Of a DNA stretch of 56,213 nucleotides, positions 26,659 to 34,509 are shown one piece after another. The notes beneath the pieces are model-generated. The model saw only the letters and a list, made by a program, of their open reading frames with translations. It was not told the origin of the DNA and ran no database searches. The translations under genes and the position numbers were made by a program. This DNA is from Nitrospira sp. (lineage in GTDB: Bacteria; Nitrospirota; Nitrospiria; Nitrospirales; Nitrospiraceae): assembly GCA_005116815.1 (NCBI GenBank), contig SWDR01000031.1:18646-74858 (forward strand), in the 5' to 3' direction. The stretch's first letter is position 1; each line of letters starts with the position of its first letter.

Positions 26659-26784
26659 CAGGATGCTGAAAAGGTCCGCCAGCATCGTTCTCGCATCGTT
26701 CAGACCCTCAACGTACCCCAAGGGTACGCCTCGGGCCTTCACTCGCTGCGGCCTTGCTGGACGGCCAGGTTGAGCATCCTGTGA
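26656..26784. repeat. Family A hairpin repeat, copy 4
   Basis: Begins at the TAG of proB: TAGCAGGATGCTGAAAAG, and ends TTGAGCATCCTGTGA. The outer stem is GCAGGATGCT with AGCATCCTG, the inner stem GTCCGCCAGC with GCTGGACGG, and the centre GTACCC-caa-GGGTAC. It could act as the terminator of rplU-rpmA-obgE-proB. Confidence 0.9.
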
Positions 26785-26831
26785 GACCCCCCTCCTATCC
26801 CCGACAAATCGCCAGTTTAACCCTCTGGGCT

Positions 26832-26858
26832 TAAGTACTTACCGCTAGCCTCCGATAA
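26832..26858 (+). promoter_or_regulatory. Candidate sigma-28 (FliA) promoter
   Basis: TAAGTACT (26832-26839), 11 bases, TCCGATAA (26851-26858). The enterobacterial FliA consensus is TAAAGTTT-N11-GCCGATAA, so the -10 matches in 7 of 8 and the spacing is exact. It lies about 20 bases before the CBS-protein start. Confidence 0.55.
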
Positions 26859-26877
26859 AGACGTTACGAGGTCAGCT

Positions 26878-27501
26878 ATGGCAATCATCCCTGCGGTCAG
26901 TGGCATCGCCAGCATACATCCTGCGCTCCCGGTAGCCTCACGCCCACAGGCCATTCACGCGAGCACGGCTGATCGCGAGCATCGCTCAACGGAGCAGGAG
27001 GACCAGAGCGCCGACCATTCGGCGCGCCTGGCTCAGCAAGCCTATCAGCAACAGGCCCATCAACATGCTCTCCCTAAGCCGGCGCTCTTGGCTCAGGACT
27101 TGATGACCTCGCCCGTCACATGGCTACCCTCCGACAGTACGCTCCTGGAGGCATGGACGGTCATGAAGCGCAAAGGGATCCACCACCTTCCCGTGACGTC
27201 AATCCATGGCACCCTGGTCGGATTGGTATCGGACCGCGATCTGTTGCCCTATAGACATGAGTTGGAATCTTCCGGCTCGCCGGGGGCCTCCGCCGGGCAT
27301 ACACTCGCACAGGTCATGAGCAATCAGGTGCTGTCCGCCACCCCCATCACAGAGCTCCAAGAGATTGCCCGGATCATGCTCAGTGAACATGTCGGTGCCA
27401 TTCCCATCGTCGACAACTCGCGCCACCCGGTCGGTATCCTGACCACCAGCGACATTCTCCGGGCCATCGTCCATCGAAGCCCGATTGAACTCTGGACCTA
27501 A
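26878..27501 (+). CDS. CBS-domain pair protein
   Basis: A 207-residue protein with a polar, His/Gln/Ala-rich N-terminal segment (1-70, low complexity) followed by two CBS motifs: LAQDLMTSPVTWLPSDSTLLEA to LVGLVSDRDLL, and LAQVMSNQVLSATPITELQEI to PVGILTTSDILRAIV. CBS pairs bind adenosine nucleotides and act as energy or ionic sensors. The sigma-28-like promoter suggests co-regulation with motility genes; the partner is unknown. Confidence 0.8.
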   Translation: MAIIPAVSGIASIHPALPVASRPQAIHASTADREHRSTEQEDQSADHSARLAQQAYQQQAHQHALPKPALLAQDLMTSPVTWLPSDSTLLEAWTVMKRKGIHHLPVTSIHGTLVGLVSDRDLLPYRHELESSGSPGASAGHTLAQVMSNQVLSATPITELQEIARIMLSEHVGAIPIVDNSRHPVGILTTSDILRAIVHRSPIELWT

Positions 27502-27581
27502 CCAGCCTCTGAATATCTTACGGCCTTGCGGCTCCGAACAATCGCGGGCTCACCACTCCAGGCAGGCTGCCAACAACCTTC

Positions 27582-27740
27582 CCGCAGGATGATCAAACAG
27601 GCTGTCCAGCTAGGCCGCAGCGATCATCAACACTTTGAGCTCTGAACGATGAACGCTGACGTGAACATCACTTTTCGTTCACCGTTCATCACTCACCGCT
27701 CAGCGCTTTCTGGCTGGCGGCCTGTTTCAGCATCCTGCTA
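27582..27740. repeat. Family A hairpin repeat, copy 5, with a replaced interior
   Basis: The outer arms GCAGGATGATC and CAGCATCCTGCTA and the GTCCAGC/GCTGGC inner arms are family A. The GTACCC core is missing, replaced by degenerate repeats such as GAACGATGAACG and CGTTCACCGTTCATC that can pair with each other. The right end supplies the TAG stop of the MEKHLA gene (27738-27740, minus strand). Confidence 0.75.
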
Positions 27741-28205
27741 TGGTAGCCAGGTCCATTGCGAGAACGTCGCAGCCTGCCCGACTGGCTTGCCCTCTGCATC
27801 CACAACATTCCAGATGAGGGCGTTCTCGACAAGAAAACGGCGGCCGGTTGACGTCACCCTCACCCCGCGATAGCTATCGAAATAGCCTTGAGCCCTGGCT
27901 TGCTCCAGCATGCCTTCTCGTTCGGCACGATTGACTGGTTCGGCGGTGAGCCGCGAAGGCGTCTGGACGAGCTGGTCCCACGTCATCGCCCATAGGTCTA
28001 ATGCCGCCTGGTTGCCGTAGTTGAGGAGGGGATCCGCTTCTGCTCCATGCGAGACGACGACGAGCGGGCTGTGAAACAGCCGATCGGCCTGGGCGTCCGC
28101 CTCGCCGATACGCTCGATCAAGTCTCGGCCGGTCCAATGCCGATGGCTGTCCAGCAGCCGTTGAGTCCATTCGATCACGACGGGATCGGTCCACATCTGA
28201 GTCAT
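27738..28205 (-). CDS. MEKHLA domain protein
   Basis: A 155-residue protein of the MEKHLA family, a PAS-related fold. Features are FHSPLVVVSHGAEADPLLNYGNQAALDLW, written here in two parts around residues 44-72, then RFLVENALIWNVVDAEGKPVGQAATF at residues 124-149, which is the family C-terminal signature. Members are assumed to be small sensors; no ligand is known. The ATG at 28205 follows GAGGA. It is divergent from leuC. Confidence 0.82.
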   Translation of the reverse strand: MTQMWTDPVVIEWTQRLLDSHRHWTGRDLIERIGEADAQADRLFHSPLVVVSHGAEADPLLNYGNQAALDLWAMTWDQLVQTPSRLTAEPVNRAEREGMLEQARAQGYFDSYRGVRVTSTGRRFLVENALIWNVVDAEGKPVGQAATFSQWTWLP

Positions 28206-28308
28206 GACGACAGCATCCTCTGGTCACACCGTTGGGAGGGTCTCTTTCCCTCCGATCGGGCGTTGGTACCACGTCCCGTGCCCCAACACAAGAATATGAC
28301 GGGTGCTC

Positions 28309-28339
28309 TTGCACAGAGCCTGGTAGGACTCTGTATAAT
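28309..28339 (+). promoter_or_regulatory. Probable promoter of leuCD
   Basis: A perfect -10 TATAAT (28334-28339) with TTGCAC (28309-28314) upstream; the spacer is 19 bp, longer than ideal. It lies about 54 bases before the leuC start, which is preceded by GAGGAG. Confidence 0.55.
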
Positions 28340-28392
28340 GTGAATCCTTTCGGCGGTACCCGTCGAGAGAGACCGATCATTGAGGAGAAATC

Positions 28393-29796
28393 ATGGCCGC
28401 TCAGACGTTATTCGAGAAAATATGGGAATCCCATGTCGTCCGGGCAGAACCGGATAGCACCACCCTGCTCTACATCGATCGCCAGCTGGTCCACGAAGTC
28501 ACCTCGCCACAGGCGTTTGAAGGACTCAAGCTGTCTGGCCGACGGCCCCGGCGCCCAAGCGCCACGTTGGCCGTGCCGGATCATAACGTCCCGACGACCG
28601 ACCGGAGCGTGGGGATAGCCGATCCTCTCAGCGCGATACAGATCCGGACGCTGGAGGAAAATTGCCGCGACTTTGGGATCACCCTCTTCGGCATGAACGA
28701 CATCCGCCAGGGTGTGGTGCATGTGATCGGGCCCGAACAGGGTTTTACCCTGCCAGGAACGACCATCGTGTGCGGCGACTCCCATACCTCGACGCATGGC
28801 GCCTTCGGCGCCTTGGCCTTCGGCATCGGCACCAGCGAAGTGGAACATGTGCTGGCCACCCAATGTCTGGTACAAAAGCGACCCAAGACCATGGAAGTCC
28901 GCGTCGACGGCACGTTGTCGGAACTCTGTTCGGCCAAGGATGTCATTCTCGCCATCATCGGCAAGATCGGCACAGCCGGCGGAACCGGCTATGTCATCGA
29001 ATACACCGGCTCGGCAATCCGCGCCCTCAGCATGGAAGGGCGCATGACGCTCTGCAACATGTCGATCGAGGCCGGGGCACGGGCTGGGATGGTTGCGCCA
29101 GACGAGAAAACCGTCGCTTATATCAAAGACCGTCCATTGGCTCCGAAGGGCATGCTGTTCGACCGGGCGGTACAAGCCTGGCAGCATTTCAAGACCGATG
29201 CGGGCGCGGCATACGATGTGACCGTCACGATGAAAGCCGAGGACATCGCGCCGCAAGTCAGCTGGGGCACCAGCCCCGGGATGGTCACCGGCATCGATCA
29301 ACGGGTACCAGACCCACGGACCATCACCGATATCAACCTGCGCCAGTCGACTGAGCGGGCATTGGAATATATGGGCCTCATCCCGAACATGCCCATCACC
29401 GACATCAAGATCGATACGGTCTTCATCGGGTCCTGCACCAACTCGCGCATCGAAGACCTCCGCCTTGCAGCCCAATTGGCCAGGGGCAAAAGCGTCGCCA
29501 CGGGAGTCCGGGCGATGGTGGTGCCTGGCTCGGGCCTCGTGAAACAACAGGCCGAACAGGAAGGGCTCGACCGTCTGTTCAAGGACGCGGGCTTCGAGTG
29601 GCGGGAAGCCGGTTGCAGTATGTGTCTGGCGATGAACGCCGATGTGCTACAGCCGGGAGAACGTTGCGCCTCGACCAGCAATCGAAATTTCGAAGGTCGC
29701 CAAGGAGCTGGCGGCCGCACCCATCTCGTCTCTCCGGCCATGGCCGTCGCGGCCGCCGTCGAGGGACATTTCGTCGATATCCGAACCTGGAAATAG
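28393..29796 (+). CDS. leuC: 3-isopropylmalate dehydratase large subunit
   Basis: A 467-residue aconitase-family protein that, with LeuD, isomerises 2- and 3-isopropylmalate in leucine synthesis. The [4Fe-4S] cluster ligands are in [11 protein letters not shown] and CSMCLAMN, and [20 protein letters not shown] is the family signature. Typical length. leuD follows after a 7-bp gap, indicating tight co-expression. Confidence 0.97.
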   Translation: MAAQTLFEKIWESHVVRAEPDSTTLLYIDRQLVHEVTSPQAFEGLKLSGRRPRRPSATLAVPDHNVPTTDRSVGIADPLSAIQIRTLEENCRDFGITLFGMNDIRQGVVHVIGPEQGFTLPGTTIVCGDSHTSTHGAFGALAFGIGTSEVEHVLATQCLVQKRPKTMEVRVDGTLSELCSAKDVILAIIGKIGTAGGTGYVIEYTGSAIRALSMEGRMTLCNMSIEAGARAGMVAPDEKTVAYIKDRPLAPKGMLFDRAVQAWQHFKTDAGAAYDVTVTMKAEDIAPQVSWGTSPGMVTGIDQRVPDPRTITDINLRQSTERALEYMGLIPNMPITDIKIDTVFIGSCTNSRIEDLRLAAQLARGKSVATGVRAMVVPGSGLVKQQAEQEGLDRLFKDAGFEWREAGCSMCLAMNADVLQPGERCASTSNRNFEGRQGAGGRTHLVSPAMAVAAAVEGHFVDIRTWK

Positions 29797-29803
29797 AGGA
29801 CCT

Positions 29804-30427
29804 ATGCAAGCCTTTACCACCATGACAGGGCTGGTCGCACCGCTGGACCGCGTCAATGTCGATACCGATCAAATCATCCCGAAACAGTTTCTGAAGACCA
29901 TCAAACGGACCGGGCTCCGCGAAGGCCTCTTCTACGATTGGCGCAAACAGAAGGACGGGTCGCAGGATCCCGCATTCTTTTTGAATCAGCCGCGTTTCCA
30001 GGGGGCCACGATTCTCCTGACGCGCGATAACTTCGGCTGCGGATCGTCGCGCGAACATGCGCCCTGGGCGCTCCTCGACCAGGGATTTCGTTGCGTCATC
30101 GCCTCGAGTTTTGCCGACATCTTCTACAACAACTGCTTCCAAAACGGCATTCTGCCCATCGAGTTGAAACCCGACGAGGTCCTCGTCATGATGAAGGACG
30201 TCCTCGCGACGCCAGGGTACCAACTGACAGTGGACCTGGGAAATCAGACGGTCACGACCCCGAACGGCACCATCTGCCGCTTCGACATCGATCCCTTCCG
30301 AAAAGACTGTTTGTATCGGGGTCTCGACGCCATCGGGTTGACATTGCAGCATGAGGCCGCCATCGCGACCTACGAGACTCGACGGAAGGCCGAGGCGCCC
30401 TGGTTATTCGCCGACCTTCGTACGTGA
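29804..30427 (+). CDS. leuD: 3-isopropylmalate dehydratase small subunit
   Basis: A 207-residue swivelling-domain partner of LeuC. It begins [20 protein letters not shown] and has [10 protein letters not shown] and the signature [15 protein letters not shown]. The ATG at 29804 is preceded by GAGGA; longer in-frame starts lie inside leuC. It is followed at 16 bp by a small membrane-anchored protein gene. Confidence 0.97.
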   Translation: MQAFTTMTGLVAPLDRVNVDTDQIIPKQFLKTIKRTGLREGLFYDWRKQKDGSQDPAFFLNQPRFQGATILLTRDNFGCGSSREHAPWALLDQGFRCVIASSFADIFYNNCFQNGILPIELKPDEVLVMMKDVLATPGYQLTVDLGNQTVTTPNGTICRFDIDPFRKDCLYRGLDAIGLTLQHEAAIATYETRRKAEAPWLFADLRT

Positions 30428-30443
30428 ACTGAGGAGATTGCCC

Positions 30444-30800
30444 ATGAAGCTCTGGCGTCCGAAACTCATGCTGACGATGGTCCTGTTTCTGGGGGCAGCC
30501 TATCTGCTCGTGGCCTTCAACTACAGCTATTCCGACGGGAATCGAGCCGGCTACATTCAGAAATTTTCCCACAAGGGCTGGGTCTGCAAGACCCATGAAG
30601 GGGAGCTGGCCATGACCACGGTGCCTGGCGTGGCCCCGGTCTTGTGGGACTTTTCAGTCTGGGATGAGAAGGTGGCGGCGCAACTTGCACAGATGATGGG
30701 CAAACGATTGATCCTGCACTACAAAGAATATCGCTACCTCCCCACGACCTGCTTCGGAGAAACCGCCTATTTCGTCGATCGGGTGGAGCTACAAGAGTAA
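30444..30800 (+). CDS. Conserved membrane-anchored hypothetical protein downstream of leuCD
   Basis: A 118-residue protein with one N-terminal membrane anchor (LMLTMVLFLGAAYLLVAF) and a conserved soluble part: YSDGNRAGYIQKFSHKGWVC, KTHEGELAM, VPGVAPVLWDFSV, GKRLILHYKEY and CFGETAYFVD. Homologues occur widely in proteobacteria and are sometimes misnamed 6-phosphogluconate dehydrogenase; true function is unknown. GAGGAG precedes the ATG, and the 16-bp gap from leuD puts it in the leu operon. Confidence 0.8.
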   Translation: MKLWRPKLMLTMVLFLGAAYLLVAFNYSYSDGNRAGYIQKFSHKGWVCKTHEGELAMTTVPGVAPVLWDFSVWDEKVAAQLAQMMGKRLILHYKEYRYLPTTCFGETAYFVDRVELQE

Positions 30801-30816
30801 GGTCTGTTCGCGCGGC

Positions 30817-31617
30817 TCATATCCATCGCTTTCTCCTGAAGGCCACCAGCATACCCACCCCCACTACAGCCATGACAGCCAACACGGCGGGATAGCCCCA
30901 CTCCGACTTCAATTCAGGCATATGCTCGAAGTTCATGCCGTAGATACTGGCGATAAAACTCAGGGGCATGAAGATGGTCGTGATGACCGTGAGCACACGC
31001 ATCACGGCATTCAGCCGGTAACTCACGCTGGAGAGATAGATATCGAGACTCGCTGAAACCATTTCGCGAAGTGTTTCGATCGTATCGATAATCTGCACGA
31101 CATGGTCATACACGTCCCGGATGAAGACCTTGGTGCCCTGCTCCAGAAACGGGCATTCCGACCGGGAGAGATTATTCATGACATCGCGAAGCGGCCATAC
31201 GGCGCGACGGAGAAAGAGCAGTTGCCGTTTCAGCGCATGGATCTCCCGCAACGTTTCTGGTGTCGGGTCCGTCACGACGATGTGCTGTAAGGACTCGATC
31301 TTCTCGCCGACCGCTTCCAGCACCGCAAAATACTGGTCGACGATGGCGTCGATGAGCGCATAGAGCAAATAGTCGGCCCCGGCCTGCCGGAGCCGCCCCT
31401 TGCCGGCACGGAGCCGTTCCCTGACCGAGTGAAAAACGTCGGTTCCGTTTTCCTGGAAGGACAGCACAAAGTTTCGGCCCAGCACGAGGCTCACTTGCTC
31501 GACCAGCACATCCTGGCGCTCATTGAGCGACAACATCTTCAGCACCACGAAAAAGTGCTGGTCGTAGTCATCGAATTTCGGCCGTTGATCGGTGTTGGCA
31601 ATGTCTTCAAGGAGCAA
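30817..31617 (-). CDS. CorA-type Mg/Co transporter, 5'-truncated (probable remnant)
   Basis: The 266-residue frame covers the C-terminal two thirds of CorA: VLEDI-type start LLEDIANTDQRPKF, the long helical funnel, the helix with the signature YGMNF and the final basic-ended helix (AFRRKRW). CorA proteins are usually 315-370 residues. In-frame homology continues upstream of the TTG at 31617 for about 15 codons (GILESFGKQFQLHS) and then stops at the edge of a family A repeat, where a TGA follows. There is no ribosome-binding site at the TTG. The N-terminal domain is therefore lost and the gene is probably non-functional. Confidence 0.7.
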   Translation of the reverse strand: MLLEDIANTDQRPKFDDYDQHFFVVLKMLSLNERQDVLVEQVSLVLGRNFVLSFQENGTDVFHSVRERLRAGKGRLRQAGADYLLYALIDAIVDQYFAVLEAVGEKIESLQHIVVTDPTPETLREIHALKRQLLFLRRAVWPLRDVMNNLSRSECPFLEQGTKVFIRDVYDHVVQIIDTIETLREMVSASLDIYLSSVSYRLNAVMRVLTVITTIFMPLSFIASIYGMNFEHMPELKSEWGYPAVLAVMAVVGVGMLVAFRRKRWI

Positions 31618-31656
31618 GGAATGGAGCTGAAACTGTTTCCCGAACGATTCCAGAAT

Positions 31657-31764
31657 GCCAGCTTCGTTCTCGCATCGTTCAGACCCTCAACGTACCCCAA
31701 GGGTACGCCTCGGCCCTTCACTCGCTGCGGCCTTGCTGGACGGCCATTTTGAGCATCCTGCGGG
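31657..31764. repeat. Family A hairpin repeat, copy 6, at the corA breakpoint
   Basis: Lacks the left outer arm: it starts at GCCAGCTTCGTTCTCGCATC, directly joined to corA coding sequence, and continues through GTACCC-caa-GGGTAC to CCATTTTGAGCATCCTGCGGG. The interior is nearly identical to copies 2 and 4. Confidence 0.87.
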
Positions 31765-31792
31765 AGGGTTATTTCTTGAGTGCTGAACTATA

Positions 31793-32533
31793 ATGTCCTC
31801 ACATTCTGAATCTCAGGCCTCAACACCCAGCACTCAGCAGTCCGGCATCCTTCGTCTCGGTCTCCTAGGCGGCAGTTTCAACCCCGTGCATAACGGTCAC
31901 TTGGCCATTGCGCGCCAAACGCGCGAAGCCCTCGAGCTCGACCAAGTGCTCTTCATCCCCACGAGTCAACCTCCCCATAAGCCGAGTGGAAGCCTGGCCC
32001 CGGCCCAAGACCGTTATGAAATGGTCCGCCTGGCGATAGCGTCGGACCCCTCTCTTGCCATCTCGGATATTGAAATCCGTCGACCTGGCAAGTCCTACTC
32101 CATCGATACGATTCGCCTGCTGCAGCAAGAATATGGCGCACAGAATCAGCTCTTTTTCTTAATCGGACTCGATGCCTTTCTGGATTTTCCCACCTGGCGC
32201 GACCCCCAGACATTGCTGGAACTCTGTCAATTCGTCGTTCTCTCCAGGCCGGGACTCACGTTTCGGTCACTATCCACCGTCCGCCTGATTCCGCCAATTC
32301 CAATCTCTTCGTTAGCGGACCTGGATGCAGGGCGGATTGCCAGAATCGAGGCGCCGCTCGGGGCACAGGGCCTCACCTGCCTGAAACTACCGCCCTGCCC
32401 GATCTCTGCATCGGACATTCGCACAAGAATTCGCCAAGGGTTGCCCGTGGTAAATCTGTTGCCGCCTTCAGTGGAATCTTATATACTCCGTCATCATCTA
32501 TACCAAGAGGACCGCGATCGTACCAACAGCTAG
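31793..32533 (+). CDS. nadD: Nicotinate-nucleotide adenylyltransferase
   Basis: A 246-residue nucleotidyltransferase joining ATP and nicotinate mononucleotide in NAD synthesis. The signature GLLGGSFNPVHNGHLAIA is at about residues 23-40, with PTSQPPHK and the C-terminal ISASDIRTRIRQG. The first 20 residues are a Ser/Thr/Gln-rich extension not found in most NadD proteins; their DNA contains CAGCACTCAGCAG-like words, so the native start may be lost or different. No clear Shine-Dalgarno. rsfS follows closely. Confidence 0.93.
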   Translation: MSSHSESQASTPSTQQSGILRLGLLGGSFNPVHNGHLAIARQTREALELDQVLFIPTSQPPHKPSGSLAPAQDRYEMVRLAIASDPSLAISDIEIRRPGKSYSIDTIRLLQQEYGAQNQLFFLIGLDAFLDFPTWRDPQTLLELCQFVVLSRPGLTFRSLSTVRLIPPIPISSLADLDAGRIARIEAPLGAQGLTCLKLPPCPISASDIRTRIRQGLPVVNLLPPSVESYILRHHLYQEDRDRTNS

Positions 32534-32561
32534 ATCCACGGCCCTCGCCATCGCCAAGGCC

Positions 32562-33020
32562 ATGTTCGATAAGAAGGCCACCGACGTCCTCGTCCTCCAG
32601 GTCGCGCCTCTGACCTCCGTTGCCGACTATCTCGTCATCGGCTCTGCAGATTCGGATCGCCAAGCGAGTGCCATCGCCGATCATATTAACGGCATCCTCA
32701 CTCTCGCCGGCTCCAAAGCACGCAGCGTCGAAGGCGCGAGAAATTCGCAATGGGTCCTGATGGACTACGGCGACGTCATTGCCCATATCTTCCGGCAGGA
32801 CGTCCGGGGACATTACGCCCTCGAACGGCTATGGGCCGACGCAAAACGCATCCCCGTATCGGACGAACCGCCGGTCGTACAGACAGTTGCCGACCCAGAG
32901 CCCGTGAAGAAACTGAAAAAAGTACCGGCGAAAAAGGCGTCGGCAAAGAAAGCATCGACAAAGAAACCTCCTGCGAAAAAAGCACCGGCAAAAAAGGCTC
33001 CTGCGAAAAAAAAGGCCTAG
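32562..33020 (+). CDS. rsfS: Ribosome silencing factor RsfS with a lysine/alanine-rich tail
   Basis: At least 152 residues. The RsfS (Iojap) domain, which binds L14 and blocks subunit joining, covers FDKKATDVLVLQVA to GHYALERLWADA. The C-terminal about 36 residues are histone H1-like (repeats of KKAPAKKAPAKK). Family-like residues (TALAIAKA) continue in frame upstream of the ATG at 32562, back to an ATC at 32516 that has AGAGGA at good spacing. The real start may therefore be a non-AUG codon overlapping the end of nadD, giving about 167 residues. NadD-RsfS linkage is common in bacteria. Confidence 0.9.
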   Translation: MFDKKATDVLVLQVAPLTSVADYLVIGSADSDRQASAIADHINGILTLAGSKARSVEGARNSQWVLMDYGDVIAHIFRQDVRGHYALERLWADAKRIPVSDEPPVVQTVADPEPVKKLKKVPAKKASAKKASTKKPPAKKAPAKKAPAKKKA

Positions 33021-33024
33021 ATCG

Positions 33025-34425
33025 ATGCTCCGACTGCTTACCACTATCTTCCTCATCTGCATCGGAATCTTCCTCTACAGCTACTTTCGCGAGTTGAATC
33101 CAGGCACGGTTGCGGTCCGCACCAGCCCCTCCCTCCAATTTGAACTCAGTCCGGTCACGCTCGTCGTCTTTTCCATGGCCGTCGGCGCCGTGCTCGTCGC
33201 CTTGGCCGTCGGCATGCGGCAAACGGCCCATGCCATCGGCAACTGGCGCAGCACGCGCCTGTTGCGCCGCAAGGAAAAGATCGATGCGCTCCATCGTGAA
33301 GGCACCCATGCCTTCATGTCCAAACGCATCGTCGAAGCCATCGGCCTATTTGAAAAGGCCCTGGCCATGGATCCGAATCGTGTCGATTCGCTGCTCTGGC
33401 TAGGCAACATTTATCGTGCAGAGAGTAACTACGCAGAAGCCATCCGTCTACATCAACGGGCGAATCGCGTCGACGATCGCAACATCGAAATCCTGCTGGA
33501 GCTCGCGAAAGATCTGGAAGGCGCCAAGCGCTACGAAGACGCCTTGCAGGCCCTGCACAAAATGCTCAGGATCGAACCGGATAACCTCACCGCGCTCATT
33601 CGCGAACGCGACCTCTTGATCCGGCTTGAAAAATGGAGCGAAGCGCTCGAGATCCAACATCGCCTGCTGAAAGCTAACCTACCTGAGCCGGAACGCAAAG
33701 CCGAAGCCCATCTCCTCACCGGCTGCACCTACGAAGTCGGACGCCAACTGCTGGAGCGTGGCCACCCCGATAAGGCACGGCGCTATTTCCGTGGCGCGAT
33801 CAAAAAAGACCGGACCTTCCTGCCTGCCTACATCGGCATTGGAGAAATCCTGATTCGGGAAGGCAAAACGAAAGACGCGGTGGAGATCCTCAAGAAGGTC
33901 TATGCCAGAACCCGCAACATCATCATCCTGCACCGCCTCGAAGAGCTGTTTCTCGAACAGGGCGAACCCAGCGAAATTATCCGGGTCTATCAGGAAGCCC
34001 TCCAGCAGGACCCGAGCAACGCGGCCCTCCAATTTTATTTGGGCAAGCTCTATTACCGGCTCGAAATGGCCGACGAGGCCTTCGACATCCTCTCAACCGT
34101 CGAAGGGATACAGGACCAGCTGGTCGATTACCATAAGATCATGGCCAATCTGTATCTGCGCAAGCAGCACATGGAACAGGCCGTCGTTGAACTGAAGAAA
34201 GCCCTGCATTTCAAGAAACGAGTGGTCGTGCCCTACGTCTGCACCGCCTGCCAACAAGAATCGACCGAATGGTCTGGACGCTGCCACCGCTGCGGGACGT
34301 GGAATACGTTCGTAGCACTGCCTTGGCCAAATGCCGGCCAAACGGTCCAAGGCCAAGACAATAGCCCCTCTCCAGCCTCCCTTGTTCCCTATCAAGGCAT
34401 TGCTTCTCCCTTCGAAACCGTGTAG
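33025..34425 (+). CDS. LapA-LapB fusion: membrane-anchored TPR protein with rubredoxin-like zinc module
   Basis: A 466-residue protein. Residues 1-75 hold two membrane helices in a LapA/DUF1049 arrangement (FLICIGIFLYSYFRELNPG, then SPVTLVVFSMAVGAVLVAL). About 90-395 are a series of TPR units (for example AIGLFEKALAMDPNRVDSLL). The C-terminus has the LapB-type metal module VCTACQ and CHRCGTW. In Escherichia coli LapA and LapB are separate proteins that control lipopolysaccharide synthesis through LpxC turnover; here they are one chain. It is 4 bp downstream of rsfS. Confidence 0.85.
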   Translation: MLRLLTTIFLICIGIFLYSYFRELNPGTVAVRTSPSLQFELSPVTLVVFSMAVGAVLVALAVGMRQTAHAIGNWRSTRLLRRKEKIDALHREGTHAFMSKRIVEAIGLFEKALAMDPNRVDSLLWLGNIYRAESNYAEAIRLHQRANRVDDRNIEILLELAKDLEGAKRYEDALQALHKMLRIEPDNLTALIRERDLLIRLEKWSEALEIQHRLLKANLPEPERKAEAHLLTGCTYEVGRQLLERGHPDKARRYFRGAIKKDRTFLPAYIGIGEILIREGKTKDAVEILKKVYARTRNIIILHRLEELFLEQGEPSEIIRVYQEALQQDPSNAALQFYLGKLYYRLEMADEAFDILSTVEGIQDQLVDYHKIMANLYLRKQHMEQAVVELKKALHFKKRVVVPYVCTACQQESTEWSGRCHRCGTWNTFVALPWPNAGQTVQGQDNSPSPASLVPYQGIASPFETV

Positions 34426-34509
34426 GTTTTCGGCAGTCTGGCTGCGTGATGCAGGCCCAGACCATCCGCATCGCTATCAATTCAACCTCATCAGATAATG
34501 GAGTGTCCC

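Noticed and set aside
28408-29547. 379-codon minus-strand frame opposite leuC
   Set aside because: Shadow of leuC; low-complexity His/Gly/Asp-rich translation without any domain.
31788-31793. TATAAT overlapping the nadD start codon as a -10 box
   Set aside because: No -35 at a workable distance, and it would make the transcript start inside the coding region.
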